57,422 nt of DNA from an uncultured Alphaproteobacteria bacterium. GTDB taxonomy: Bacteria; Pseudomonadota; Alphaproteobacteria; Methylaequorales; Methylaequoraceae. Below, piece after piece: positions 6,660 to 14,007 of this stretch. Positions within the stretch are counted from its first letter, which is position 1, and every line of letters starts with the position of its first letter. The DNA lies in NCBI GenBank assembly GCA_902540805.1, contig CACBON010000008.1, positions 1 to 57,422 of the forward strand, given 5' to 3'. The position numbers and the translations under genes were made by a program. The notes under the pieces were generated by a model. The model was not told the DNA's origin. It was given only the letters and a program-made list of their open reading frames with translations, and searched no databases.

Positions 6660-8114
6660 TTAATTACTTTTTAATGATTCAAAGGCATCTGAAATATTTT
6701 TCATGCCCCTTTCAAACGATTGTCCGAAAAGCAGATAGGTTTTTTTTGCTTTAAAATTAACCTTATTTATGGAATTAATTGTTAATTTACAATGATCCAA
6801 ATTATTATAGTTAAGTCTGCCTGTGATATGATGCGCCATTCTTAAAAGTTGTCCCAATATTTTAACTTTAATGAGATTTTTTTTTGAAATCTTTTCTGAA
6901 TAAGACAAAGCAAAATTTTCCTTAAGATTGTTTGAATATCTAAAGTAAAGAATTAAAGCAAGCATAATTCTATTTTGCCTATCTAGGTGAAAAAATTGAT
7001 GGTATAAGATTTTTTCAAGAGCAAAAATTCTTCTATGCTCTGGATGCAAAGCCGACGCTATGTTTGTAAGCCAGCATGCTGAAAGTAAAAGATTTTGATC
7101 CATTTTCAAAATATCATTAAACGGTAAAATCCAACTGAATAATTTCTCGGCATTTCTTTTCTTAATTGTTCCGCGAGCTATTTTTCTAATTTGGCTTAAA
7201 AACGGATCCACGCCTTTGTCTTTAACTAGATCATATAGAACACCTTCTCTAACTCCAGTGTTAGTAAAAAAGATTTTTTTTATCGACATCTTTTGAACTA
7301 ACATTTCTAAAACATTAAAGGTGTATGGGATCGATTTTTTTCTTGATTTGAATAACTGGCTTAAAAACTTTTCATCAACTGTATTTTTATTTACAAAAAT
7401 TCTTGTTCTTAATTCATTCAAAAATTCAACTGAATCAACTTTATAATCTTGAATTATTTTTAAATCTTCACTTTTTATGTGCATATGCAATTTTGCTAAT
7501 GCTCTAAAGGACCCTCCAACTGCATAAAAATTTGAGTATTTATTTAATTTTACTTTTTGTATGGAATCTTTAATATATTTACGTACCTTTTTGTCATCAA
7601 AATTCCCAATTTTTTTAAGGACTACATGTCCTATAATTAAAGAATCAATAAATTTTATTTGTTTCGAAGTATTAACTTCAGTTAATTCAAGACTACCGCC
7701 GCCAAAATCGCCAACAATTCCATCGATTTCGTGGTGTGAAAAAAAAACACCTTTTGCTGATAACTCTCCCTCTTCTTCTTCCGTTAAAACTCTTATATCA
7801 TGGTCGAACTCAGATTTTAGTTTTTTTACAATAAGATTTTGATTTTCTGCAAGTCGCAAAGCAGCTGATCCAAAAATATGAAGATTTTTTTTTTTAACAT
7901 TTTTACATAAATAAAAAAATCTTTTTAATACCTTCATTAAATTTTGGAGTTCTGATTCATCTATTCTTTTCATGAATATTCCTTTTCCCAAATTTAAAGT
8001 AACTTTTTCATTAAAGATGACACTAGCTGAAAACTTTTGCTCATCAAAAATGACAAGCCTAACTGAAGATGAGCCAATATCAATTATGGCAATTGGATTA
8101 TTTTTATTACTCAT
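6660..8114 (-). CDS. ppx: Exopolyphosphatase / guanosine pentaphosphate phosphatase (Ppx/GppA)
   Basis: A 484-residue ASKHA-fold phosphatase that hydrolyses terminal phosphates of polyphosphate (or pppGpp). Visible motifs are IIDIGSSSVRLVIF at residues 9-22, FGSAALRLAEN near residue 82, and the second nucleotide-binding loop GDFGGGSLEL near residue 134. A C-terminal helical region holding HPEHRR and MAHHITGRL follows, where many Ppx proteins carry an HD-like domain. Its start overlaps the ppk stop by 4 nt (ATGA). It is the last gene of the GAPDH-arsJ-ppk-ppx operon, so synthesis and breakdown of polyphosphate are co-transcribed. Confidence 0.93.
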   Translation of the reverse strand: MSNKNNPIAIIDIGSSSVRLVIFDEQKFSASVIFNEKVTLNLGKGIFMKRIDESELQNLMKVLKRFFYLCKNVKKKNLHIFGSAALRLAENQNLIVKKLKSEFDHDIRVLTEEEEGELSAKGVFFSHHEIDGIVGDFGGGSLELTEVNTSKQIKFIDSLIIGHVVLKKIGNFDDKKVRKYIKDSIQKVKLNKYSNFYAVGGSFRALAKLHMHIKSEDLKIIQDYKVDSVEFLNELRTRIFVNKNTVDEKFLSQLFKSRKKSIPYTFNVLEMLVQKMSIKKIFFTNTGVREGVLYDLVKDKGVDPFLSQIRKIARGTIKKRNAEKLFSWILPFNDILKMDQNLLLSACWLTNIASALHPEHRRIFALEKILYHQFFHLDRQNRIMLALILYFRYSNNLKENFALSYSEKISKKNLIKVKILGQLLRMAHHITGRLNYNNLDHCKLTINSINKVNFKAKKTYLLFGQSFERGMKNISDAFESLKSN

Positions 8115-10204
8115 TTTTTTTTAAATTTTGATCCTCTGCCAGATAAAGATGGATTGTCTATAAAATACTTATGTGCAGAAAAACCAACTGATTTTGAAGC
8201 AATGCGTTCGTAAGACCCGTTAGATTTTAATTTCCAACTATTTTTTTTATCTTTTAAGTATGCAACCATTATTTGATTCAGAATTTGTTTTTGAACAGTT
8301 TGGTTGGTTATGGGAATAAAAGCTTCTACCCTTCTATCAAGATTTCTTGTCATAAGGTCAGCTGAAGAAATAAAAACGAAATTTTTTTCATTTGGCATTT
8401 TATTCCCGTTGGCAAAACAAAAAATTCTGCTGTGCTCCAAAAACCTTCCTATAATACTTTTTACCTCAATATTCTCAGAAAAACCAGGAATTCCTGGCCT
8501 TAGTCCGCATATACCTCTTACTATTAGTTTTATTTTAACTCCATTCTGTGAAGCAAAATATAATTGATCAATGATATTACTATCAATTAATGAATTAACT
8601 TTGATCCATATTTGAGCAGGTAGATTCTTTTTTTTATTTGTAATTTCATTGTTGATAAGAGAAGTCAATTTTTCCCTAAGAAATTTTGGTGAATATGTCA
8701 ACACATTCATTTTTTCTGGCTTTGTATAACCAGTTATAAAATTAAAAACTTTTAAAGCGTCATTTGCCAAATCTTTATTACATGAAAAAAAAGATAAATC
8801 AGTATAAGTTTTTGCAGTTATAGGGTGATAATTTCCAGTTCCAAAATGAACATACGACACAAGCTCATCACTTTCCTTTCTTGTTACAACTGAAATCTTA
8901 GCGTGAGTTTTGAGATTTACAAATCCATATACGATGTGCACACCAGCTTTTTCTAAATCACGCGCCCATTTGATATTTTTCTCTTCATCAAAACGAGCTT
9001 TTAATTCCACTATTGCTGTTACTGACTTGCCATTATTAGAAGCATCAATTAAAGCTTTAATTATTGGCGAGTTTTTGCTCGTTCTATAAAGTGTTTGTTT
9101 AATCGATACAACAAAATCATCTATTGCTGCTTGTTCCAAAAAGTTTACAACAACATCAAAACTCTCAAAGGGATGGTGAATGATAATATCCTTTTTCTTG
9201 ATTGCTGAAAAACAACTCCCATTATAATCTATGATTCTTTGCGGAAATCTTGGCTTTATTTTTTTAAATTTAAGATCTTGATCGGCGTGCTCGACAATCT
9301 CATTTAGTGAATTAATATCCAAAAGTGAATTTACTCGAAAAATTCTTTCCTCACTAACTTTGAGCGATTTTTTAATAAAAGAAAGTAATTTTTTTTCTAC
9401 TCTTCCTTGAATATATAAACCAATAACTGTTCCTCTCCTTCTTTTTTTTAGAGCAGTTTCGAATGAGAGAATTAAATCCTCAGCCTCTTCTTCAAATTCA
9501 ATATCACTGTCTCTGATAACTCTAATTAATGAAAAACTTTTTAGCTTAAAATCTGGAAAGATAATTTTGATGTTATTTTTTATAATATCCTCAGATTTAG
9601 CAAAATTATTGGGATTTGAAACTTTGAAAAATCTTTGGAGTTTTGGTGGAAAAATAACTAGAGAATAAGATAGCTTCCCTTTTTTATTTATTAAAGCACA
9701 TACCATTGTAATGCTTTGATTTGGCAGAAATGGAAATGGATGAGCACTATCAATTGCTAAAGGTGTTAAAGAAGGCAGTATCGATTTTTTGAATACTTCA
9801 ACTATTTTCTTTTCTTCTTTTTTGAAATCTTTTGGTATTTCCAAAACTTTTATTTTTTTTGTGCTTAATTTTTTTTTAAGGCTATTCCAAATATTTTGTT
9901 GTTTTTTTAAAAGTGACCTCAAAGATTTTGTAACGTCATTAAACTGTTGCCTGGCTGTTCTTCCGTCATCAGTTCTCATGGAAACTTTCTGTTTCATCAG
10001 TCGGTAAAGTCCTGCAACTCTTACCATATGAAATTCATCTAAATTATTTCCTGAAATTGAAAGAAATCTTAGTCTCTCTATTAACAGATTCTGAAGGTTT
10101 TCTGATTCGTTCAAAACTCTATCATTGAAACTCAACCAAGATAACTCTCTGTTGATGAAACGCATCGGAGAATTTTGAATGTTTTTATTAAATTTTTTGT
10201 TCAT
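8111..10204 (-). CDS. ppk: Polyphosphate kinase 1
   Basis: A 697-residue PPK1 that polymerises the gamma-phosphate of ATP into polyphosphate. The N-domain begins with RFINRELSWLSFNDRVL at residue 16. The autophosphorylated His lies in FGTGNYHP near residue 446 and the second catalytic His in EHSRIFCFANG near residue 607. The kinase-site region EKNIKWARDLEKAG and HHPFESFD are also typical. The length is normal for the family. The start codon lies inside arsJ (17-nt overlap) and the stop overlaps ppx, so translation is likely coupled. Through the operon promoter it should be under the Pho box at 12468-12484. Confidence 0.96.
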   Translation of the reverse strand: MNKKFNKNIQNSPMRFINRELSWLSFNDRVLNESENLQNLLIERLRFLSISGNNLDEFHMVRVAGLYRLMKQKVSMRTDDGRTARQQFNDVTKSLRSLLKKQQNIWNSLKKKLSTKKIKVLEIPKDFKKEEKKIVEVFKKSILPSLTPLAIDSAHPFPFLPNQSITMVCALINKKGKLSYSLVIFPPKLQRFFKVSNPNNFAKSEDIIKNNIKIIFPDFKLKSFSLIRVIRDSDIEFEEEAEDLILSFETALKKRRRGTVIGLYIQGRVEKKLLSFIKKSLKVSEERIFRVNSLLDINSLNEIVEHADQDLKFKKIKPRFPQRIIDYNGSCFSAIKKKDIIIHHPFESFDVVVNFLEQAAIDDFVVSIKQTLYRTSKNSPIIKALIDASNNGKSVTAIVELKARFDEEKNIKWARDLEKAGVHIVYGFVNLKTHAKISVVTRKESDELVSYVHFGTGNYHPITAKTYTDLSFFSCNKDLANDALKVFNFITGYTKPEKMNVLTYSPKFLREKLTSLINNEITNKKKNLPAQIWIKVNSLIDSNIIDQLYFASQNGVKIKLIVRGICGLRPGIPGFSENIEVKSIIGRFLEHSRIFCFANGNKMPNEKNFVFISSADLMTRNLDRRVEAFIPITNQTVQKQILNQIMVAYLKDKKNSWKLKSNGSYERIASKSVGFSAHKYFIDNPSLSGRGSKFKKK

Positions 10205-11450
10205 TATAACTTTCCTGGAGGAAGGATGTTAAATACAAACAAAAAGCAATCATGATTGTTGATAATGCTAAGCTTAAAGTTAGCCCGCCAAATTGATAAG
10301 ATAATCCAGATAAAAGGGTTCCGAAAAACCTTCCAGTAGCATTAGCCATATAGTAAAAGCCAACATCAAGAGAAACTCTGTTCATTTTTGAGAAATGCAA
10401 AATCAAATAAGAATGAATAGACGAATTAACAGCAAATATTCCACAAAAAATAAAAAGACCAGAAAATAAAAAAATTGTTGTCAGAAAAATTTCACTGAAA
10501 AAAAATAGTAAAAAAGTTAATAAGATTAGATTAATTAGGAGGTAGAGAACCCAATTTTTTGAGATATCTACCAAGTTAATTTTTCTGTTGCCCTCCTTTA
10601 AGAATAATTTTGGTGAGTAAGCTTGAATTATTCCGTAGAGAATTATCCATGCGGCCATAAAGCTCCCAATTATAAAGAAGGCTTTTTTATTCCCATCTAC
10701 CGAACCATCCGAAAAAACACTGTAAAAAAAAATTGGCAATCCAACCACAAACCAAACATCACGTGCTCCAAATAAAAAAATTCTTGCTGCAGATAGAAAA
10801 TTAATGTTTTTAGATTTTGAAAATACATCGAATATTTTTGCTTTATTATTTTTATTTATAAGATCATTCTTTAAGAAAATAAAACTACATACCAAAATAA
10901 AGGTAACAATAACAACCATTGAAATTAATGAATTATAAAAACCTATAGTTGCTAATAATGCACAGCCCAGCAAAAATCCGAAACCTTTTATAGCATTTTT
11001 CGAACCTGTTAAGATTGCCACCCACTTAAAAAGGCTCGATTGATTATCTGGTGCTAAAAGTTTAACTGCTGATTTAGAGGACATCTTTGTTAAATCTTTT
11101 GCAATGCCGCTTAATCCTTGGACGATTAAAACATAAAAAATCGAAAAGTTTTGACTCCAATTTTCATCCAATTGTGATAGAGAGTAAAGAGATATAATTT
11201 GAACAGTCAAACCTGCATATAAAGTAAGCTTAAGACCGTATCGAGCGGCTAACCATCCAGCTGAAGGATTTGTAAAAATCCCAGCCAGTTCATAAAATAG
11301 AAATAAATATGCGAGTTGTAGTGGTGAAAAACCATTTTGATGAAAATGAAGTAAAACTAACATTCTCAGTGCCCCATCACTAAGCATAAATACCCAATAA
11401 GCAAAGGTAACTATCAAATAAGAGAATTGTTCTTTAGACAAAAAAATCAT
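10188..11450 (-). CDS. arsJ: ArsJ-type MFS permease, organoarsenical (1-arseno-3-phosphoglycerate) efflux
   Basis: A 420-residue, about 12-helix major facilitator protein. The N-terminal region YWVFMLSDGALRMLVLLHFH, with SPLQLAYLFLFYELAG and GLSGIAKDLTKMSSKSAVKL following, is the ArsJ signature as I know it. ArsJ exports 1-arseno-3-phosphoglycerate formed by a dedicated GAPDH, giving arsenate resistance. The gene overlaps the GAPDH gene by 4 nt and ppk by 17 nt. That pairing strongly supports the call. No ArsR repressor gene is adjacent. Control appears to be through phosphate status (Pho box before GAPDH) instead of arsenic sensing. Confidence 0.9.
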   Translation of the reverse strand: MIFLSKEQFSYLIVTFAYWVFMLSDGALRMLVLLHFHQNGFSPLQLAYLFLFYELAGIFTNPSAGWLAARYGLKLTLYAGLTVQIISLYSLSQLDENWSQNFSIFYVLIVQGLSGIAKDLTKMSSKSAVKLLAPDNQSSLFKWVAILTGSKNAIKGFGFLLGCALLATIGFYNSLISMVVIVTFILVCSFIFLKNDLINKNNKAKIFDVFSKSKNINFLSAARIFLFGARDVWFVVGLPIFFYSVFSDGSVDGNKKAFFIIGSFMAAWIILYGIIQAYSPKLFLKEGNRKINLVDISKNWVLYLLINLILLTFLLFFFSEIFLTTIFLFSGLFIFCGIFAVNSSIHSYLILHFSKMNRVSLDVGFYYMANATGRFFGTLLSGLSYQFGGLTLSLALSTIMIAFCLYLTSFLQESYNEQKI

Positions 11451-12445
11451 AGAGATTCACTTACAAATTCGCAAATATCAACCATTCTTTTTGCGTAAGC
11501 GATTTCGTTGTCATACCATGCATAAACTTTTAGTTGTCTCTTGTTTATAACCATAGTAGAACACGCATCAATAATTGCTGACCTGGTATCATTTACATAA
11601 TCTGCTGATACAAGCTGAGCTTCCTCATAGCCTAAAATCCCTTTTAAATCATTCTCAGAGGCATCTTTAAAAAAGTTATTTACTTCTTCTTCAGAAGTAT
11701 CTCGTTTTAATTCAAAAACACAATCCGTTAATGATGAATTTAAAAGTGGGACTCTAACAGCATGACCATTAAGTTTTCCTTCTAATTGAGGATAAATAAG
11801 AGATATTGCTTTCGCACTTCCTGTTGTTGTGGGAATCAAAGAATTTAAAGAGGACCTAGATCGTCTGATATCTTTTCCAGGTTTGTCGACAATTGTCTGT
11901 GTGTTAGTTACGTTATGTATTGTTGTAATTGACCCATGTACTATGCCAATTTTTTCGTGGAGTACTTTTACAACAGGCGCTAAACAGTTTGTTGTACAAC
12001 TAGCAGCTGTAATTATTTTATGAGTATCGGGAATATATGTTTTATGGTTTATTCCAAATACTATATTTGCAACATTTTTTTCATTAATTGGTGCAGAGAC
12101 AATTACTTTCTTAACACCATTATCAAAATAAGGGGCTAATTTTTTTTCTGATTTGAAGACTCCCGTGCAATCTAAAACAATATCTACACCTTCTAGTTTT
12201 AAATTTTCAATTTTATTTTGATTATTAAAAATTAGTCTTCGATCATCAATTGAAATTATATTCTGGTCGGTAGAAAATTTGGCATTCCAACGACCATGAA
12301 CAGTGTCAAACTCCAACAAATGGCAATGTGTGTTTATAGTTCCAACTGCATCATTAATCCAAGCTAAATCTAAATTTTTTTCTAGAAGAAATTTGAGTAC
12401 ATATTTACCAATTCTTCCAATTCCATTAATTGCATACGTTGCCAT
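11447..12445 (-). CDS. gapdh: ArsJ-associated glyceraldehyde-3-phosphate dehydrogenase
   Basis: A 332-residue GAPDH. It has an NAD-binding start INGIGRIGKYVL, Asp32 after WIN, the active-site ASCTTNCLAP with Cys150, THNVTNTQ-like segment (IHNVTNTQ), and a C-terminal WYDNE. In the ArsJ system this enzyme uses arsenate in place of phosphate to make 1-arseno-3-phosphoglycerate, which ArsJ then exports. It is the first gene of the operon and overlaps arsJ by 4 nt. The Pho box ends only 22 nt before the ATG, which suggests a leaderless or nearly leaderless transcript. Whether it also serves glycolysis cannot be told from the window; the gene link favours the arsenate role. Confidence 0.92.
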   Translation of the reverse strand: MATYAINGIGRIGKYVLKFLLEKNLDLAWINDAVGTINTHCHLLEFDTVHGRWNAKFSTDQNIISIDDRRLIFNNQNKIENLKLEGVDIVLDCTGVFKSEKKLAPYFDNGVKKVIVSAPINEKNVANIVFGINHKTYIPDTHKIITAASCTTNCLAPVVKVLHEKIGIVHGSITTIHNVTNTQTIVDKPGKDIRRSRSSLNSLIPTTTGSAKAISLIYPQLEGKLNGHAVRVPLLNSSLTDCVFELKRDTSEEEVNNFFKDASENDLKGILGYEEAQLVSADYVNDTRSAIIDACSTMVINKRQLKVYAWYDNEIAYAKRMVDICEFVSESL

Positions 12446-12467
12446 GATGAACCTGTACTTTGGTAGT

Positions 12468-12484
12468 GTTACAGTTTTATGACA
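12468..12484 (-). promoter_or_regulatory. Pho box upstream of the GAPDH-arsJ-ppk-ppx operon
   Basis: On the minus strand TGTCAT (12479-12484) and TGTAAC (12468-12473) are 11 bp apart, the same pair as in front of the porin and pstS. This places arsenate efflux and polyphosphate metabolism under phosphate control. Confidence 0.85.
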
Positions 12485-12512
12485 AAAAGCTCTTAACTAG
12501 CCAAAAATACAC

Positions 12513-12549
12513 ATGTCATCTTACGTAAAAGTGTTACGTAAGGTGACAT
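12513..12549 (-). terminator. Long hairpin between the lysine-rich gene and the GAPDH operon
   Basis: ATGTCATCTTACGTAA (12513-12528) pairs with 12534-12549 across a 5-nt loop. It is a 16-bp stem with a single mismatch that is a G-U wobble in RNA. It lies 12 bp after the stop of the lysine-rich gene (12562), and TGTATTTTT follows on the minus strand. A terminator insulating the GAPDH promoter is the simplest reading. It is unusually long and GC-poor, so a protein-binding palindrome is an alternative. Confidence 0.6.
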
Positions 12550-12561
12550 ATTATATTTTAT

Positions 12562-13179
12562 TTATTTTGTTGTCTCAGGTTTTTCTTCTGATGTAGGAGA
12601 GGTGATATCCGTTTTTATGTTTATATTTTGAGTAGAAACTTTATCTAAGCTCCCATTTGATTTTGTTAAATCAATTTTTTTTGTTTTTGACTTATTTTTG
12701 ACAGTGGACTGAGAAGTTTTTGTAGTTTTTTTATCACTTTTTTTAAGTCGAGCTTTTAACTTTTTATTGTTACTTTTTAATTTTTTAATAACTTTTTTAG
12801 GTTTATTAAGTTTAGATTCTAATTTCTTATTATCCTTTTTTAATTTACTAACGTTTTTATTAGGTTTCTTAAGTTTTGACTCTAACTTTTTATTAACCTT
12901 TTTTAATTTACTAACCTTTTTTTTAGGTTTTTTGAATTTAATTATTTTAGCTTTTAAATTTTTATTTTTCTTTTTTAAAACCTGAATTTCTTTTTTCTGA
13001 TCAGATTTTTTTTTCGCACCTTCAATTGCTAAACACCCTAATTTTACAATTTTTGGTAGCTTTTTAGATTTACTCATTTTTTTAAGACTTAAACCTGTTA
13101 AGCGAGAAAATTTCTTATTAGAAATCTTATTTTTTTTCCCCCATCTTTTAAGCTGAGTTGGTTTTTTAAGTGGTTGCAT
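12562..13179 (-). CDS. Lysine-rich protein: degenerate HTH plus four 21-residue coiled-coil repeats
   Basis: A 205-residue very basic protein with no family I recognise. Residues 9-53 (LKRWGKKNKIS... LPKIVKLGCLAIEG) match the HTH protein encoded at 13785-13988 (FKKWRKKNGFS... IPKYIKLACEAIEL), but the part around the recognition helix is shorter. Residues 63-146 are four tandem 21-residue (three-heptad) repeats of the form KPxKxVxKLKxxNKKLxxKL, starting at about 63, 84, 105 and 126. The tail (186-205) is Thr/Glu-rich. It could be a nucleoid-binding or histone-H1-like protein derived from a regulator, which is inference. It has a strong AGGAGG ribosome site and a promoter-like element with a palindrome in its spacer (13240-13267). 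Confidence 0.7.
   Translation of the reverse strand: MQPLKKPTQLKRWGKKNKISNKKFSRLTGLSLKKMSKSKKLPKIVKLGCLAIEGAKKKSDQKKEIQVLKKKNKNLKAKIIKFKKPKKKVSKLKKVNKKLESKLKKPNKNVSKLKKDNKKLESKLNKPKKVIKKLKSNNKKLKARLKKSDKKTTKTSQSTVKNKSKTKKIDLTKSNGSLDKVSTQNINIKTDITSPTSEEKPETTK
12742..12993 (-). repeat. Four tandem 63-bp units coding for 21-residue repeats
   Basis: These units encode the coiled-coil part of the lysine-rich protein. Units 2 and 3 are nearly the same at the amino-acid level (KVSKLKKVNKKLESKL and NVSKLKKDNKKLESKL). Units 1 and 4 are diverged. Confidence 0.75.
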
Positions 13180-13239
13180 TTTAATTCCTCCTTTTAACTT
13201 TACATTTATGCATTGTAATTCCTAGAAACAACATATACA

Positions 13240-13267
13240 AATATACGCAATTATTGCATATTGTCAA
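13240..13267 (-). promoter_or_regulatory. Promoter with palindromic operator before the lysine-rich gene (site 1)
   Basis: On the minus strand -35 TTGACA (13262-13267), a 16-bp spacer and -10 TATATT (13240-13245). An imperfect palindrome ATACGCAA-TTA-TTGCATAT (13243-13261) fills the spacer. It would give a leader of about 55 nt before the ATG at 13179. The same layout recurs at 13700-13728. Confidence 0.65.
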
Positions 13268-13576
13268 TTATTTAAAACTTTTGTTGTTTGTTGTATTTTC
13301 TGTTAATTTTTGTTTGAGGGACTCTAAATCCTGATCTAACTTATAGTGTGACCAATCACTAAAAGACAAACAAACTGAATACTTCTTTTTTAAAATATTG
13401 GTATTTTCTTTTATGTTTGAAGCGCTTTTAAGTTGGCCGTTAATTATCTCAGACATAAACCTACACGAATTCTGAGTATTATATGTTTCTGTGGTAGTTT
13501 TACTTACGTCTGTTACAAAGCCGTCAGAATCATAAAGAGGGCCAAAAAACGTTACAAAAACAATAACCCAAGTCAT
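13268..13576 (-). CDS. Small exported or membrane-anchored protein of unknown function
   Basis: 102 residues, no family recognised. It opens with a short hydrophobic stretch (WVIVFVTFFGPLY, residues 3-15) that could be a signal peptide or anchor. A polar region with two cysteines (NSC near residue 38 and SVC near residue 69) follows, which might form a disulphide. The C-terminus is charged and probably helical. The gene lies between the lysine-rich gene and the HTH gene and has its own promoter-like elements at 13665-13728 containing palindromes 2 and 3. Its real-gene status rests on the length, the signal-like start and the promoter arrangement. Confidence 0.55.
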   Translation of the reverse strand: MTWVIVFVTFFGPLYDSDGFVTDVSKTTTETYNTQNSCRFMSEIINGQLKSASNIKENTNILKKKYSVCLSFSDWSHYKLDQDLESLKQKLTENTTNNKSFK

Positions 13577-13664
13577 TTTCTTTTCGTTTGGTTGTCTAAA
13601 CTTCTTTTTTTAAAAACAAAGTCCCAATATAGCAAATGTCCATACATATATAATCTCCTAGGCA

Positions 13665-13693
13665 GTTATCCACACGCAACTGTTGCGTGTTAA
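13665..13693 (-). promoter_or_regulatory. Palindrome site 2 within a possible second promoter
   Basis: A perfect inverted repeat with 8-bp arms, ACACGCAA-CTG-TTGCGTGT (13672-13690). On the minus strand TTAACA (13688-13693), 17 bp, and GATAAC (13665-13670) form a weak -35/-10 pair around it. Its centre (13681) is 31 bp, about three helical turns, from the centre of site 3. Confidence 0.6.
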
Positions 13694-13699
13694 TAATAA

Positions 13700-13728
13700 A
13701 ATATACGCACTGATTGCGCATATGTCAA
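13700..13728 (-). promoter_or_regulatory. Promoter with palindrome site 3
   Basis: On the minus strand -35 TTGACA (13723-13728), exactly 17 bp, then -10 TATATT (13700-13705). The imperfect palindrome ATACGCAC-TGA-TTGCGCAT (13703-13721) sits in the spacer. This would transcribe the small exported protein gene. A repressor bound here could also act on the divergent HTH-fae promoter. Confidence 0.65.
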
Positions 13729-13784
13729 TATTATTTTGTAATAATTTTTTTTTTTTGGTATTAATACTTAGTTTCTTAAAGTCT

Positions 13785-13988
13785 ATGGAAAAAGAACAGT
13801 TCAAAAAATGGAGAAAAAAGAATGGTTTTTCTCAAGCAGAGGCTGCTAATGTACTTGGCCTAAAAAGGAGAATGATTCAGTATTATGAGAAGGGTAAAAA
13901 AGGAGAAAAAGATATACAAATACCCAAATATATAAAATTAGCATGTGAAGCGATAGAACTTAAGAAAAAGTTAAAGAAACTGGTTTAA
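13785..13988 (+). CDS. Cro/CI-type helix-turn-helix regulator (short)
   Basis: 67 residues from the ATG at 13785. Upstream codons to 13683 are open but read a hydrophobic, low-complexity stretch and overlap the palindromes, so the shorter start fits the regulator. The HTH is clear: WRKKNGFSQAEAANVLGLKRRMIQYYEKG at residues 7-35 (split here: helix 2 SQAEAANVLG, recognition helix RRMIQYYEKG). The tail IPKYIKLACEAIEL is common in alphaproteobacterial regulators. It lies 19 nt upstream of the fae-like gene in the same direction, so it is probably co-transcribed. It is the best candidate to bind the ACGCAA/TTGCGT palindromes next to it. Confidence 0.75.
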   Translation: MEKEQFKKWRKKNGFSQAEAANVLGLKRRMIQYYEKGKKGEKDIQIPKYIKLACEAIELKKKLKKLV

Positions 13989-14007
13989 TTTTAAAAGGAG
14001 TAAAATT

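Noticed and set aside
12767-12985. Plus-strand frame of 72 codons rich in Leu and Phe
   Set aside because: It is the complement of the lysine-rich repeats; its hydrophobic composition follows from reading poly-Lys codons backwards.
13433-13693. Plus-strand frame of 86 codons
   Set aside because: Overlaps the small exported protein gene on the other strand and the palindromic promoters; no ribosome site or family motif.
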